Part shown: positions 21,888 through 32,681 of the stretch, piece after piece | Layout of the letters: each line of letters opens with the position of its first letter | Position numbering within the stretch: the first letter of the stretch is position 1 | Assembly: GCA_001465935.1 (NCBI GenBank) | Contig: LNKV01000006.1 | Coordinates: 62,001 to 126,000, forward strand | Length of the DNA: 64,000 nt | Reading direction: 5' to 3' | DNA from: Clarireedia homoeocarpa | Lineage: Eukaryota > Ascomycota > Leotiomycetes > Helotiales > Rutstroemiaceae | Translations under genes and position numbers: made by a program | Notes under the pieces: generated by a model | Database searches by the model: none | What the model was told of the DNA's origin: nothing | Seen by the model: only the letters and a program-made list of their open reading frames with translations

Positions 21888-24809
21888 TTAAACCTTTCTT
21901 CTCCTCTTGGCAACAGTACCAAAGTCTCCAGTCCCGCCATCCCCCGCCAATTCATCAACTTCGTCATCATCCATATTGATACTTGTATCGCGATTTCGAA
22001 CGCTGGCACTAGGTCCCCATGGACCTCCTGATGCCTCCCTCTCAGCAAGCTCTTCACTTCGCCTTTCAGCACTTCTCAGCGCCCCAATATCCTTTTCTAC
22101 ATCCAAAAACATAGCCCTAGTATCTTTAACCAGAGAATTTTCGTCGATTTCGTAACCTTCCTTTCCTTTCTCAGAAGCTTGTCGCTTGGTTTCGAATGCT
22201 CGCCCCAATCCGCGGTCAGGGTCCGCGTTGAACATAATCGCATTCGCAAACATTCGCATCAACTCCTTCTCGAACTGCGCATAATTGATGATACCTTTCG
22301 GGGGAATAAGATCTTCAGATATAGGGAGCCATACACTGGACTTTAAATCATCGGACGAAGTTTGAGACGCAGCAACAGCTGCAGCTGCTTTGTTTCCTGC
22401 AGTTATGGCAGCTCGAATAGACTTCAGATCTTGTGGACGAAGAATAAGATGCTTGTAGCCCGGAGCATCACGTTCCTTGACTGGATTTGCGAATGTGCTT
22501 GCGTTTCTATGACCACTAATCGATTCCAAAGCAGATGCGCTGATTTTTGGAAACGCGCGAGTCCACAGAACAAAAGTTGGTGGACCACGTGGCTCTCTGA
22601 TTTCTGGACTCTCAATTCTCTTTCGTTTCATTGATTGGTGCGGTGACGGTGCGACCCGAGAACGCCGGTTTGTGCCTTCATCGGCCATGATATCGCCTGT
22701 ATCTCCAGGTCCCCCTGGTGTAGCAACTTCTTGCTTGACACGTCGGCTAGGAACATCCGTATCCAACGACAGTTCGTCGATATGAGATTGTATTGATTGA
22801 CTTCTCCTGAATGAATCCATACCCATTGGTGAAGCTGCATTGCCAATGTGCTTACGCTGGGATTTGAACGGTTGTGCTGGAGTACTCTTCTTGACCGATG
22901 ACTTTTCCGTGGGCTCGGGGGCTTTCACTGGTTTCAGAACAGGACTGAGCGGCTCGATCTGGGGACGCAGAGGTTCAGTTCTTATCCTAGGCGTAGCACC
23001 ATGGGGCCGTGGCGTCCATTTGGTACCGCTACCTGTTACGTAGGAAAGACTCGGGTGCGAAATAGGAGTTTGAGGTTGTGACATTTGCGGTTGTTGAGGT
23101 TTCGGTGCTTGCACAGGGGTGTTTGTTGGTATTGAAGATCTCGGACTTTGGTTCGCGTTATAAGGAGAATTGTATTGTCTATTCTCTGGAGCGACCAGAT
23201 CCGGCCGCGGAAACGGTGTTCTATTAGGAGGTGCTGGGTATGGGTAGTTTTGGGGTGGCATCGGGTATGGTGGCTGAAACGGAGAGGCCCATTGAGGAGG
23301 ATGACCAGTTGATGAAGGAGGTCTTTGTTGAGGTGGGAAGGAATGTGTGTATGGGGCATGCGAAGGGACCTGAGGGGGAAGTTGGCCCTGAGGGACCATC
23401 GGGCCTTGTTGCATCATGGGTGAGCCAGAAGGTGCACGATACTGCTGCCCAGCAAGATCCGCTAGCTGATCCAGTTGATTGCCTGAAGCACTTGGTGATC
23501 TACCCATTGTGTGAGGTGGAGGAAGGAGGACTCCTTGTTGGTATTGTGGATTCAGCGGAGATGATGGTACAGAGTGATGTGGTTGAGGTAAGTGGGGACT
23601 TGTTATCGAATTTCGATGTGGAGGAGGAGGGTAGGGGTGGGGAGGATAGCCATGCGGGGGAGGGAATTGTTGTGGGGGATAGAACTGTGTATGGGGGGAT
23701 GGATGAGGAGAACCAGGTTGGCCTGCCTGGTATTGGTGTTGGGGATGCGGTCCAGGATGGAATGGTGGTTCCCATTTCAGAGGAGGACCAGGTTGCGGGG
23801 CATGACTCTGTAGAGGAGAGGGGCCATGCGGCCCATGAGGTCCGTGACTACCAGATCTTTGATGGGAGAAGGGTGGGGTGTGTTGATTTGCATTTCCATT
23901 TCGCTGTTGCTGATCCGGTGGTGGATGACTTGCAGTAGGTACAGGTGTAGAGTTCTGAGTATTCAAAACATCACTAATAGCCAAACCTTCTGGGCGACCT
24001 TCTGTCCTTGGAGAGGGTCCTGGAGATGGTGATGCTTTCGATCTAGTTTGATCTTTGACCAGTTGTGATAGTGGGGGAGGGATTACTATCTCAATTGACC
24101 TGGCCTGTGGATGCTGTAACTCTGCTGGCTTTAACTCCGTAGGTCTTGCATCTTTAGGCCTAACTCCCGCCGTCTTTGGCTCTACCGGCCTCGATTCTTG
24201 CGGCTTGGGTTCGACGGATTTTGGCTCCTGTGACGCTGCTTGTTGCAATGTCGAACCACTTCCAGTAACCCCATTTGTTTTCGAAGTAAGTCCATCGGCC
24301 GCTGCATGTCCGTTTTGATTGGCTACGACCTGCTCTTCCCTCTCCTGTCTCTCATCCCACTCCCCTCTCTCGATTGCGGCAATGTCACGTTGAACATTCC
24401 AATAATTTTCTTCATCCTCCTTGATGGCCTTTATCATGTACTCTCTGTATCGCGCGTACAATCGATCTACCAGCTGCGGTAGCTTCTCTCGATAATCTTG
24501 TGCATCTTTGATGGAGGGTAATGGTGAATTGGAAAGCTTCCGTTTCTTCGTGGGCGATTGTCCGGGTTCCTCCTGCGCATCATGTTCCGCTTCCGATCTT
24601 AATTCTTCTCGTACAAGTCGTAAGTAAAGGCTCCCTAAAGAATCGGCACTCAATCTTCTAGCATCGTATGTTTCTCCATCCTTCACCAAAGGGTTATTCG
24701 TCAACAAATGCGAAATGCGGACGAACGAACTGGACTCGGTGCCATATGCGACAAGGGACTGAAATAGCAATAAACATTCGAGGGGAGTATATGCTGATGT
24801 AGTATTCAT
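21888..24809 (-). CDS. BRD8/Bdc1-like bromodomain protein (probable NuA4 subunit)
   Basis: Single exon, 973 aa from the ATG at 24809 (MNTTSAYTPLECLLLFQSL). The frame is open upstream only to a GTG, so those extra residues are not used. The N-terminal 75 residues (LLLFQSLVAYG, FVRISHLL, LYLRLVREEL) resemble the N-domain of BRD8-type proteins. A helical, charged segment follows to about residue 190, then about 500 residues of Pro/Gln/His-rich disorder. A C-terminal bromodomain lies at about 740-875 (FVLWTRAFPKISASALESIS, KERDAPGYKHLILRPQDLKS, then FEKELMRMFANAIMFNADPD). The asparagine in MFNAD is at the acetyl-lysine-binding position. Fission yeast Bdc1 and animal BRD8 are NuA4/TIP60 histone acetyltransferase subunits, so chromatin targeting in the nucleus is inferred. 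Confidence 0.85.
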   Translation of the reverse strand: MNTTSAYTPLECLLLFQSLVAYGTESSSFVRISHLLTNNPLVKDGETYDARRLSADSLGSLYLRLVREELRSEAEHDAQEEPGQSPTKKRKLSNSPLPSIKDAQDYREKLPQLVDRLYARYREYMIKAIKEDEENYWNVQRDIAAIERGEWDERQEREEQVVANQNGHAAADGLTSKTNGVTGSGSTLQQAASQEPKSVEPKPQESRPVEPKTAGVRPKDARPTELKPAELQHPQARSIEIVIPPPLSQLVKDQTRSKASPSPGPSPRTEGRPEGLAISDVLNTQNSTPVPTASHPPPDQQQRNGNANQHTPPFSHQRSGSHGPHGPHGPSPLQSHAPQPGPPLKWEPPFHPGPHPQHQYQAGQPGSPHPSPHTQFYPPQQFPPPHGYPPHPYPPPPHRNSITSPHLPQPHHSVPSSPLNPQYQQGVLLPPPHTMGRSPSASGNQLDQLADLAGQQYRAPSGSPMMQQGPMVPQGQLPPQVPSHAPYTHSFPPQQRPPSSTGHPPQWASPFQPPYPMPPQNYPYPAPPNRTPFPRPDLVAPENRQYNSPYNANQSPRSSIPTNTPVQAPKPQQPQMSQPQTPISHPSLSYVTGSGTKWTPRPHGATPRIRTEPLRPQIEPLSPVLKPVKAPEPTEKSSVKKSTPAQPFKSQRKHIGNAASPMGMDSFRRSQSIQSHIDELSLDTDVPSRRVKQEVATPGGPGDTGDIMADEGTNRRSRVAPSPHQSMKRKRIESPEIREPRGPPTFVLWTRAFPKISASALESISGHRNASTFANPVKERDAPGYKHLILRPQDLKSIRAAITAGNKAAAAVAASQTSSDDLKSSVWLPISEDLIPPKGIINYAQFEKELMRMFANAIMFNADPDRGLGRAFETKRQASEKGKEGYEIDENSLVKDTRAMFLDVEKDIGALRSAERRSEELAEREASGGPWGPSASVRNRDTSINMDDDEVDELAGDGGTGDFGTVAKRRRKV

Positions 24810-25077
24810 GCCACGGTATCCTCCTCGCCAGCTATCGAGGGGATTTCCACGACTTGGAGGAAGAAGAAGAGGAGCCACGACGAGGGATGGATGGGATCAA
24901 TCTGAAGGACGAGTTTTCAAACAATTAATCTGGCTGATTCTGACGACCAAAGCCGACGGGAAAAAAATGAAAACCTACTACTTGATGGAATTTGATATGG
25001 TAAGCCACATGAGAAAGTCGTGAAATGCTGGTTGTGGATGGTTTGTTGTTTTGATGATGTTGATATTTGATGGTGGT

Positions 25078-25110
25078 GATTGCAGAGTGATTGCAGAGTG
25101 ATTGCAGAGT
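25078..25110. repeat. 11-bp tandem repeat x3
   Basis: Unit gattgcagagt repeated three times without change. Confidence 0.95.
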
Positions 25111-25342
25111 TGAGAGGGGATGGAGGATGGGGGGATGGGGGGGGATGGGGGAATTGATTATTTTTCAGAGATTGAAGGTCGAAGAGTTGAATTCTTGTAT
25201 TTGTACTGGCCTTGGTGTTATGATGTTATTCATGGCATTCACACCCGTGAAAAGGTGGGAAATGGTGGATTGCAGCCCTTTCAATCGATGCTCGACCCGT
25301 TGGCAGCGTGAAATATTGGTTCCTAATTATACTGAAGAGCAG

Positions 25343-25410
25343 CAGTCCAGTGCAGTCCAGTGCAGTCCAGTGCAGTCCAGTGCAGTCCAGTGCAGTCCGG
25401 TCCAGTCCAG
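25343..25410. repeat. 10-bp minisatellite (cagtccagtg)
   Basis: About six units of cagtccagtg, the last ones degenerate. Confidence 0.95.
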
Positions 25411-25502
25411 TGCCAGTCTCAGTCTCAACAGAAAAATTATCGAAATTCTGTGCTTTGGGTTGGCTTGGTATGGCTGGTGTACCGTGGAACTTGGGAAATC
25501 AA

Positions 25503-25542
25503 TCACGTGTCGTATGATATATTCACGTGTCGTATGATATAT
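25503..25542. repeat. Perfect 20-bp tandem duplication containing CACGTG
   Basis: Two identical copies of tcacgtgtcgtatgatatat. Each carries an E-box CACGTG, so the duplication doubles a possible bHLH site about 700 bp upstream of the bromodomain gene ATG. Confidence 0.9.
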
Positions 25543-26776
25543 TGGATATTTGTGATGTGCCAGTGCGGGATTGTGGGATGGAATGATGAATTTTACAATG
25601 CTGTCTGTGTTGAAGGCGAGGGTTAACTGTCGTGAAAAGATTTTCGCTGCAGCTTTAACTTGGCCAGAATGATGGTTGTTTGGTTCGTCCCCGTGCTAGC
25701 ACCGGGCGGAAGCTGGGTGGAAGACTTTTTGCTACTTACACAGTCCTTCCTCATGTAAAGTGCTCAAGTAAAATGGCGAGGAAGGGAGGCAAGAGCAAGC
25801 ACTGCAAGATATGGATAGGGAAACAAAGGAATGGGCCTATCTGACAACGGAGGTAGCAAGTAGAAAGTGTCGGCGGGCAGTGCCGAGTGGCCAGCGGTCA
25901 ATTATCGGTGTACATAGCAAGGCAGGTCGATCGTTTTCGACTTTTCTTAGCACATTGGCGTGAGGTGAGTGGCGGGTGAAGTGAGTGGTGGGCGAGGTGC
26001 GTGGTGAGGTCTTCATACTTCTCGAGTCAAGTCATAATTAGACAAGATTCTCCTTTGGGAGACAGCTGATGGACCTGATAGACCTGATAGACCTGGTGTT
26101 TAAGGAGTTTGATTGCTGCTGCTGCTCTCTCGCATTTCGCAGAGCGGAACGTTGAGGTTAGCTAATCGCTAGTAACTTACTTCTAGTCCTTTTATTGTGC
26201 CGTCCAAAAGAAGCTGCCTCTAGACTAACTTGACCTCCTTTTTCGTCTACCTTTGTACCTTTGTACCCTTGTACCTTTGTACCTTTGTACAGTACGAGAT
26301 CCCCTCCTCACCTCCTCGACGCCTCTTTGGTGAAGTGTGAAAGAGAGCTGGCTCTCACTCTCCCAAAGTGCTGCCTCTCACATTAAATGGTCCAAATAAT
26401 ATGAGTATGAGGTTCTCTCCAAGTATGTATGGATCCCCAAATGAAGTCCCTCGACCCATGCTAAAACCTAGTGATCTTCATGCTTCTTGTTGAAACGGCA
26501 AATGCATTGGAAAATCGATATACTAAAAGTACATACGAAGTAAGCCCCCCCCCGCACTGGACAAGCATAAATGCGGTTCCAATTTTCATTAACTTAACCT
26601 TGCCACGCTCAGAGCCTTTGCCTTTGCCTTTTGGTGGTGACTAGAATTACGAATTATGGAATGCCGCGAATGGGCTGAGGGGCTGTTACCAGAACAACCC
26701 TTCCATGCTTCCATTGGTATGCACTTCCTTTGTACATTCCACACATTCTTACACCATACAGTACGTACACATGTTG

Positions 26777-26945
26777 TGTATTGTTGTGGTGTGTTGTGGT
26801 GTGTTGTGGTGTGTTGTGTGGTGTTGTGTGGTGTTGTGTGGTGTTGTGTGGTGTTGTGTGGTGTTGTGTAGTGTTGTGTAGTGTTGTGTAGTTGTGTAGT
26901 GTTGTGTAGTGTTGTGTAGTTGTGTAGTGTTGTGTAGTGCTGTGT
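26777..26945. repeat. GTGTTGTG-type microsatellite, about 170 bp
   Basis: Long run of gtgttgtgtg and gtgttgtgta units, purine/pyrimidine-biased and strongly G/T-rich on the plus strand. Confidence 0.95.
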
Positions 26946-27013
26946 TATGTTTGCGTTGGTAAGTTGTGTTGGTAAGTTACTGACCTCGAGACAATTCAAG
27001 ATGTATGGCTGTT

Positions 27014-27059
27014 TTCCTCCTCCTCCTCCTCCTCCTCCTCCCCCTTCTTCTTCTTCTTC
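27014..27059. repeat. (TCC)n(TTC)n microsatellite
   Basis: Trinucleotide polypyrimidine tract. A second tetranucleotide/octanucleotide repeat (gtggatgg) lies at about 27461-27512. Confidence 0.95.
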
Positions 27060-27887
27060 ACACATAGGTAGGCTGTAGAGAGAGAGCCTTGGAGCTACGC
27101 AGCCGTAAGATAGAAGCTTTCGAATCCTTCCGTCGAAAGTCAGCCCTTGGGCGACCGCCATACGATCGCATCGCCCGACCCGTCCTGCTTCATCCATCTC
27201 TTCCAGCTGATAGCCTTCTCGCAAGCAAGAGGATCATGTTGCCCATGAAGACATGAAAACAAGTCGGCAGATAAAGTCACTCACCAGTTTCTCGTCCTTC
27301 ATTTCGCACAAGTCAAGCATTTCACATGACGTTATTTTATGGGCAATATTGAAAAACCTTGAATGTGCAAGCCTTGCAAGCCCCTTTTTCTGGCTCATTC
27401 TTGCAGTGTAAATCCAAATTACCCCGGGCTCCTCGATCCGCGAGTTTTCTACGTTCTAGTGGGTGGATGGGTGGATGGGTGGATGGGTGGATGGATAGAT
27501 AGATGGGTGGGTGCGTGGGTGCAGGGCAGGTGCAGGTGTGGGCTTCAGCTCATTAACAATACAAATGCAAATAAATAGTTAAATAGTTAAAAGTCATCAT
27601 ACAAAAGCAGAACATGAATCCCTGAATCGTGGAAATCTTCTTTATAACAACTTCTCTGCTTGTTCATCCTCCTGTTCTCCTTCTGCTCTCCTCCTGCTCT
27701 CCCGTCTGCTCTCCCGTCTGCTCTCCTCGTCCGTCCTCTCTCCTCCATCCACATACCCGTACTGTACCTACTCCCAACTACACACCCAAACTTAACCCAA
27801 CACCAAAGCTTGTCCGCGGATAGCTTCACTCATCGACCCCTACATTATCTACGATTACCCGCTCTCGCTCCTCCTACAAACAACATC

Positions 27888-28643
27888 ATGTCCGACGCAG
27901 AGCTTGATAATGAGTGGGCTCCAACCGGCAGACCACAATCGTATGTTCAAGAGAAGCAAATACGCGGCACCGCCTTCCGACCAAGACACTGATTCTTTGA
28001 ATACAGAACAATGGCGAGATCATTCGCCCTTGCATTGGACGAAATGTTCAAGCTCGACACCAGCCTTGAAGATCTTGATGCTGTAGTTTCAGAGAAGTGA
28101 GTTCCTTATTTTCCCACTCATTTGGATGGTCCCGCGAGTACCACACTCTCCACTGCAAAAATAAACTAATCGTGCATTCTCACCCACAGAAAAAGAGAAA
28201 TATCCTCACAAACCTCCGAGCTTGAACAGCTCGAAGCTCGAATTCGCGAGACCGAAGAACGATTAAAGGCCGCTACCACCCCAAGAGGCTCACCCCCCTC
28301 AAAACTCGCAACTCAAGCACCAAAAACGCAGCCAACATATACATCCGATCCCACAAGTCCCCTAGAAGCCAAATTTGGGAATAACATCACATCATCAAGG
28401 CAAGAAGAAGGTGCCGAAACCACCGAGGACAAATTCACAACCAGACCACAACCCATCAAGCAAACCCCGTCGTCATATTCTACAACCACAGCCCTCGCAT
28501 CCCAAATGCCAGGAGCATTACCACCAACTCCAGGTGCTAGCGAAGGTGAATACGAATTCGTGAGGAGCGATTTTGAAAGGACGAGTGCTGACTATGTCAT
28601 AATTACAAAAGATGGAGATGTTCCACTGACAGGTACCGAATAA
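27888..28643 (+). CDS. Small coiled-coil protein, uncharacterised
   Basis: Model: join(27888..27940, 28007..28096, 28190..28643), 198 aa. The N-terminus MSDAELDNEWAPTGRPQS is followed by a helical segment (ARSFALALDEMFKLDTSLED) and a coiled coil at about residues 35-80 (SEKKREISSQTSELEQLEAR). The rest is Ser/Thr/Pro-rich, with a final EGEYEFVRSDFERTSADYVI. Intron 1 (66 bp) has a GTATGT donor; intron 2 (93 bp) a GTGAGT donor. The frame across both introns is unambiguous. Family not recognised. The small acidic coiled-coil layout would suit a subunit of a tethering or adaptor complex, but that is only a guess. Confidence 0.72.
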
Positions 28644-29778
28644 TGAGATATAATTCTACAACGATCGACCAGACATGGAATCGGGAACAACTCCGAGCAC
28701 AGCACCGATTATAGAGATACAAGGCTTCCTGGTCCCTTCGTTACACCGTTATACCGTTACACCGTAACTACTACCGTCACCGTTATTGTATCTGCCGCAA
28801 CAGTTATATAGCCTAGTCTGTCTGTCTTACAACTTCGATTTTACTCCGGACGGTGGACCGATCGATCCTTTATTTGTCCACGTATCACAGATTCCACAAT
28901 TGGGCGTTAAGGTTATTGGTTCCCGGATCCCTCGCATGCTCTTGGGTATCTCATCCCACATTACCATTTTGGTTTTGAATACGAGCTATGGGGGTGTCAA
29001 GAGGAGGCGGTTTCTTCAGGGAGGGTCATGCTGCTTTATACCTATACTATGGACAATCCTTTTAGAGATGAGGATCTAGGATTTTGGATTAAATCAATGT
29101 TTTGTTTTCATGAACAATTTGTTGGGTTGCCAGTGTTTATTGCGGAAACTTGGAGATGGGCACGTCCACATCTTTCTGCTCTTTATAGAAATGCCACGAA
29201 ATTCTGCGGCGTCTGAAACAATCCTGCCGGGGCATGTCATAATTACTCTGGCATGCATACCGGTTACGTTGACAACCTTACGATGTGCTCCCAGTGGAAA
29301 ACTTGCAGCATTTTGGGTATGACTTACTACACGGATTCTGTTAGTATTCTAGCTTTCAAAATTATACCCTTCTTCTTGATCTTTAGTATATGATCTTCAG
29401 TTATATACTCTTCCTCTGTGTAGATTACCCCAGCCAGTCACCTTCCACTACCCCTCATTCTTTCTTCGTGTCCAACAAACGCGCAAACCGCTTGCAGAGT
29501 ATGCAGAGTATGCAGACAGAGTATGCAGAAGGGCATTACCCCTCCGGCTATCTATCTGCCTATCAGTCAGTGCTCCTCGAGCCTGTGGTTCTCGCCAGCT
29601 TCCGACGATCACCTGGACCCCTCGCTTTGCACTTTTCGCTAAGTTACGTACAAGTATAGTTGATATAGTACTTTCTTCATGTCAGCATTTCACACGTACT
29701 TTTGATTTTTTTAAATTTTAAATTTTATTTATTTATTCGTCTAATTATTTATTTTCCTCTTTTCCTCTTTTCCTTTTG

Positions 29779-29840
<62 letters not shown>

Positions 29841-31052
29841 ATGAATGATGTGATATCAGAACGTGCTACTTCTTCTACAAGTCAGCTCGTTTTAACGGCT
29901 TCAGTAGCTCCATGCTTGGGGGAACTGTTTAATTCGGCGACGGACAAATGCACAGCTTGCATACATACATATCGTTCAATTTTAGATGCCGCCTAATCTT
30001 GACTTCCATCGTGAGAAAGTTGCTTGTTGCGTCCACTATGTGGTGAAAAGTAGACATGCAATCAAGCAACCAAAGCTGCCAGAGCTTCATGCGATATACA
30101 AAATTGTGAAGAATGCACTCACTCACGCACTCACTCATGAGCAAGAATAAGTAAGGGGCTCGAACAAATGAGTCAGATAATGACTCGGACAAATAAATGG
30201 CTTGGATGGGATGGGATGGGATGGGATGCCGAGGAATGAAAAGGATGATGCTTCTGCCGAGGATACCCTCCGACTCTAGGACGGGACGCGTGCCCGATGG
30301 AAGCGGGAAAAGGCCCGGCTTGTTCTTGTATGTAGTAGAGAGCCATCTTTAATGTAATGAACGAGGTCCCTTAAGTTGGCATACGGTAATGTAAAGAATC
30401 CTATTGCCGCTTTTCTGCATCAAATCAATCAATCAATCAATCACCAAGCTGTGCTACGGAGTGAATACCGATAGTGTCGCGGATAACATCACAGTCTATC
30501 GACCATATACCATACATCATGGACATGAGTTGACGTCGGCGTCGGGGACTGTGCACAGGAGGGGGGGAGGGGGGAAAGAGGGGGAGTTCCTATCTTTGCG
30601 AAGATCGCAGAGAAGAAGAAAATCAATCCGAGGAAGGGAAGATGAATGCTCAGCAACGACCGTCCTGTAAAGGAGAAAGCGCAAATAAAAGAGGAGAAAA
30701 AAAAAAAAAAAAAAAAAAAAAAAGATCCTGCTAAAGTGTAGGTAGGTATCTGGTGCTTGCTTGCTTCCTTTTTTCAAATCCCTAGGATTAAGTGATAAAG
30801 TGATTGGTGTAGTTGTGAAGATGGAGGAAAGCAAGATAAGTTAGTAATCACGCATATGTTTTTCAATCAGTCGATCGATCTAATAATCACGATTGAATAA
30901 GAAGGGTTATGACGAAGAATGTCTGTTAGGATTAACTTATCCAAAGAAGCAAATATATATATATATATATATACAAAAAAAAATTTCACCATACATCGTC
31001 TTGAATCACCCACGCACCATTTTACTTTACTGCTCTCCCTCTCAAATCTCAT
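28644..31052. other. Intergenic, 2.4 kb, with AT microsatellite and homopolymers
   Basis: Convergent region between the coiled-coil gene and the polygalacturonase gene. No coding region is supported. Includes (AT)15 plus poly-T, a gggat repeat at 30206-30228, a poly-A tract at 30697-30723 and a short (TA)n at about 30954-30972. Confidence 0.6.
29781..29839. repeat. (AT)15 followed by a 29-bp poly-T
   Basis: Dinucleotide repeat directly abutting a T homopolymer. A poly-T next to a simple repeat can mark a reverse-oriented poly-A retroposon tail, but no element body is recognisable beside it. Confidence 0.95.
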
Positions 31053-32681
31053 CTAAGAAGGGCATCCAGTAGATGGGTAGTTGCACGAACTGTTGCCGCC
31101 GGTAATGCTTACATCCGTCATAGTGAAATCGGAGCAGGAACCGCTCCCGCAGAGAATGTAATAGCTATACGCATCATCGCCGCTCACCGTGCCCGTCACG
31201 CCGCTGAAAGTAATGCCCGAGATTTTAACACCGTTGGTAGGCTCGCCGGTTGCACCGCCGTTGAGGTAATCTTGCTGGACATCGATACCGTAGTCGCTGA
31301 TGTTCGAGAGCTTGATGTTGCTGTAGGTGACATTCTCGATGGTACCGGTGGTGTCGGAGTTGGACTTGATGCGGCATCCGTTCTCAGAATTCGAGATGGT
31401 GCTGTCCGAGAAGGTGATGCCGGATACGGTGTTATTTGACTTGCCGCCGACGGAGCCGATGGAGAGGCCGTGCCCGCCAGAGCAGGTCATTCCTGTGACG
31501 AGGATGTTGGAGCCGGAGGTGACAGCTACACAGTCGTCTTGGTTCTTGACGACGGTGTTTTTGAGAGTGACGGTGTCGGAGGAGGAGATGTCGAAGCCGT
31601 CTGAGTTGTGGGCTGCTGGTTTGCTACCGGATTTAGAGTTTGAGGCATCGCCAGCCGAGTTGTCGAGAGTAAGGCCAGAGATAGTGAGATCTTGGCAGCC
31701 GGTAATATCAAAGCAGTGAGTGGGCCAGTTTTGGATGTTTAGGTTGGAGATGACTCCATTGGTAACGTCCTTGACGACGAAAAAGTGGTCGGGTTTGTCG
31801 GATCCTCCGTTGGATCCCTCACCATCCCAATAAGCAGCTCCATTACCATCAATAACGTGACCGGATGCTCCAGTAATAGTAATATTGTTGCCTTTGACAA
31901 CGATAGGATCGAAGTCCGAATCAGTGGTAGTTCCGAATGTGGTCGTTCCAGAGAAAGTAACGATGGAGCCATCTTGCAGAGATTGGAGGTCGATGGAGGA
32001 GCTAGCTGGGGCGGATATATTGTCCAAAACGATGTTCGTGCAGGATGCGATCACATTGGCGATATCACCATAAGCGGTAGCTGTGCATCTAGCTGATGCG
32101 CTAGGTGCTGAGGTAATTACAGTGGAGGATGCTCTAGTTGCTGCTGAGGCCACCGAGGTAGAGATAATAGAGCTAGCGGCGAGAGCTTTGGAGGTGGCCT
32201 TGGTCACAACAGCAGACGTTTGAGACTTGGGGTAGGTTGAGCGGACGTAAGAGGATGCGAGCAAAACAGCGGAGCTGTTCTGAGCTACGGCAACAGGGGA
32301 TGTCTGAAATCCAAATTAGAATTGAATAATCAAGAAACAAATGGGGAATTCAGACAATAAAAGGTCAAATTTGAAGTGGAACGATCAAAGAGAGGAAAGC
32401 CAACTTACAGCAATGGTTGCCGTGGCTGTGGCTAACGTGGTTGGAACATCCAAGCAGCTGCAAGCACTTGAGAGCTTCTTTGCCTTAGATCCGCAAGCAT
32501 ATGCTAAGGCGCCTGGTGCATCGGTGGCCGCGCTGTTGCTTGAAGCTGTGTATGTGGCGCAAAAAGGAGCCGCATCTCCAGCCGAAACGGTAAAGGCCTT
32601 GGCACAAGCATCATTGTCGGGGTTATCACACCCAAGAACGGCCAATGGGGCCAAAGCACCGAGAATGATCGCAGAACGCAT
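31053..32681 (-). CDS. GH28 endopolygalacturonase with Cys-rich N-terminal extension
   Basis: Secreted pectinase that hydrolyses alpha-1,4-polygalacturonate. Model: complement(31053..32303, 32409..32681), 507 aa. The true ATG is at 32681; the frame above it opens only at TTG. Signal peptide MRSAIILGALAPLAVLG is followed by an extension (about residues 18-85) with paired cysteines (CDNPDNDAC, CATYTASS, CGSKAKKLSSACSC). A Ser/Thr/Ala-rich linker reaches to about 165, then a GH28 beta-helix. All four family motifs are present: NSDGFD (324-329), QDDCV (Asp347/Asp348), GHG (His369) and RIK (402-404). Most fungal endo-PGs are about 370 aa, so the extension and linker make this a long form. It would act outside the cell on plant walls. 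Confidence 0.95.

Larger units (their letters stand above)
24810..27887. other. Intergenic, 3.1 kb, dense in short tandem repeats
   Basis: Between the divergent bromodomain and coiled-coil genes. It carries at least six simple or tandem repeats (major ones listed), including a repeated gtacctttgtac motif near 26265-26290. No coding region is supported; the longest frames are translations of the repeats. Confidence 0.6.

Noticed and set aside
23231..23938. 235-codon plus-strand frame inside the bromodomain gene
   Set aside because: Antisense to the Pro/Gln-rich region of an unambiguous gene; its Gly/Val/Glu-rich composition is the mirror of that low-complexity coding sequence.
26589..27224. 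211-codon minus-strand frame and its plus-strand mirror
   Set aside because: Most of it translates the GTGTTGTG and TCC microsatellites into repetitive peptides.
29811..29839. Poly-T tract considered as the tail of a reverse-oriented LINE/SINE
   Set aside because: Directly abuts an AT microsatellite; no element body, promoter boxes or flanking duplication found.
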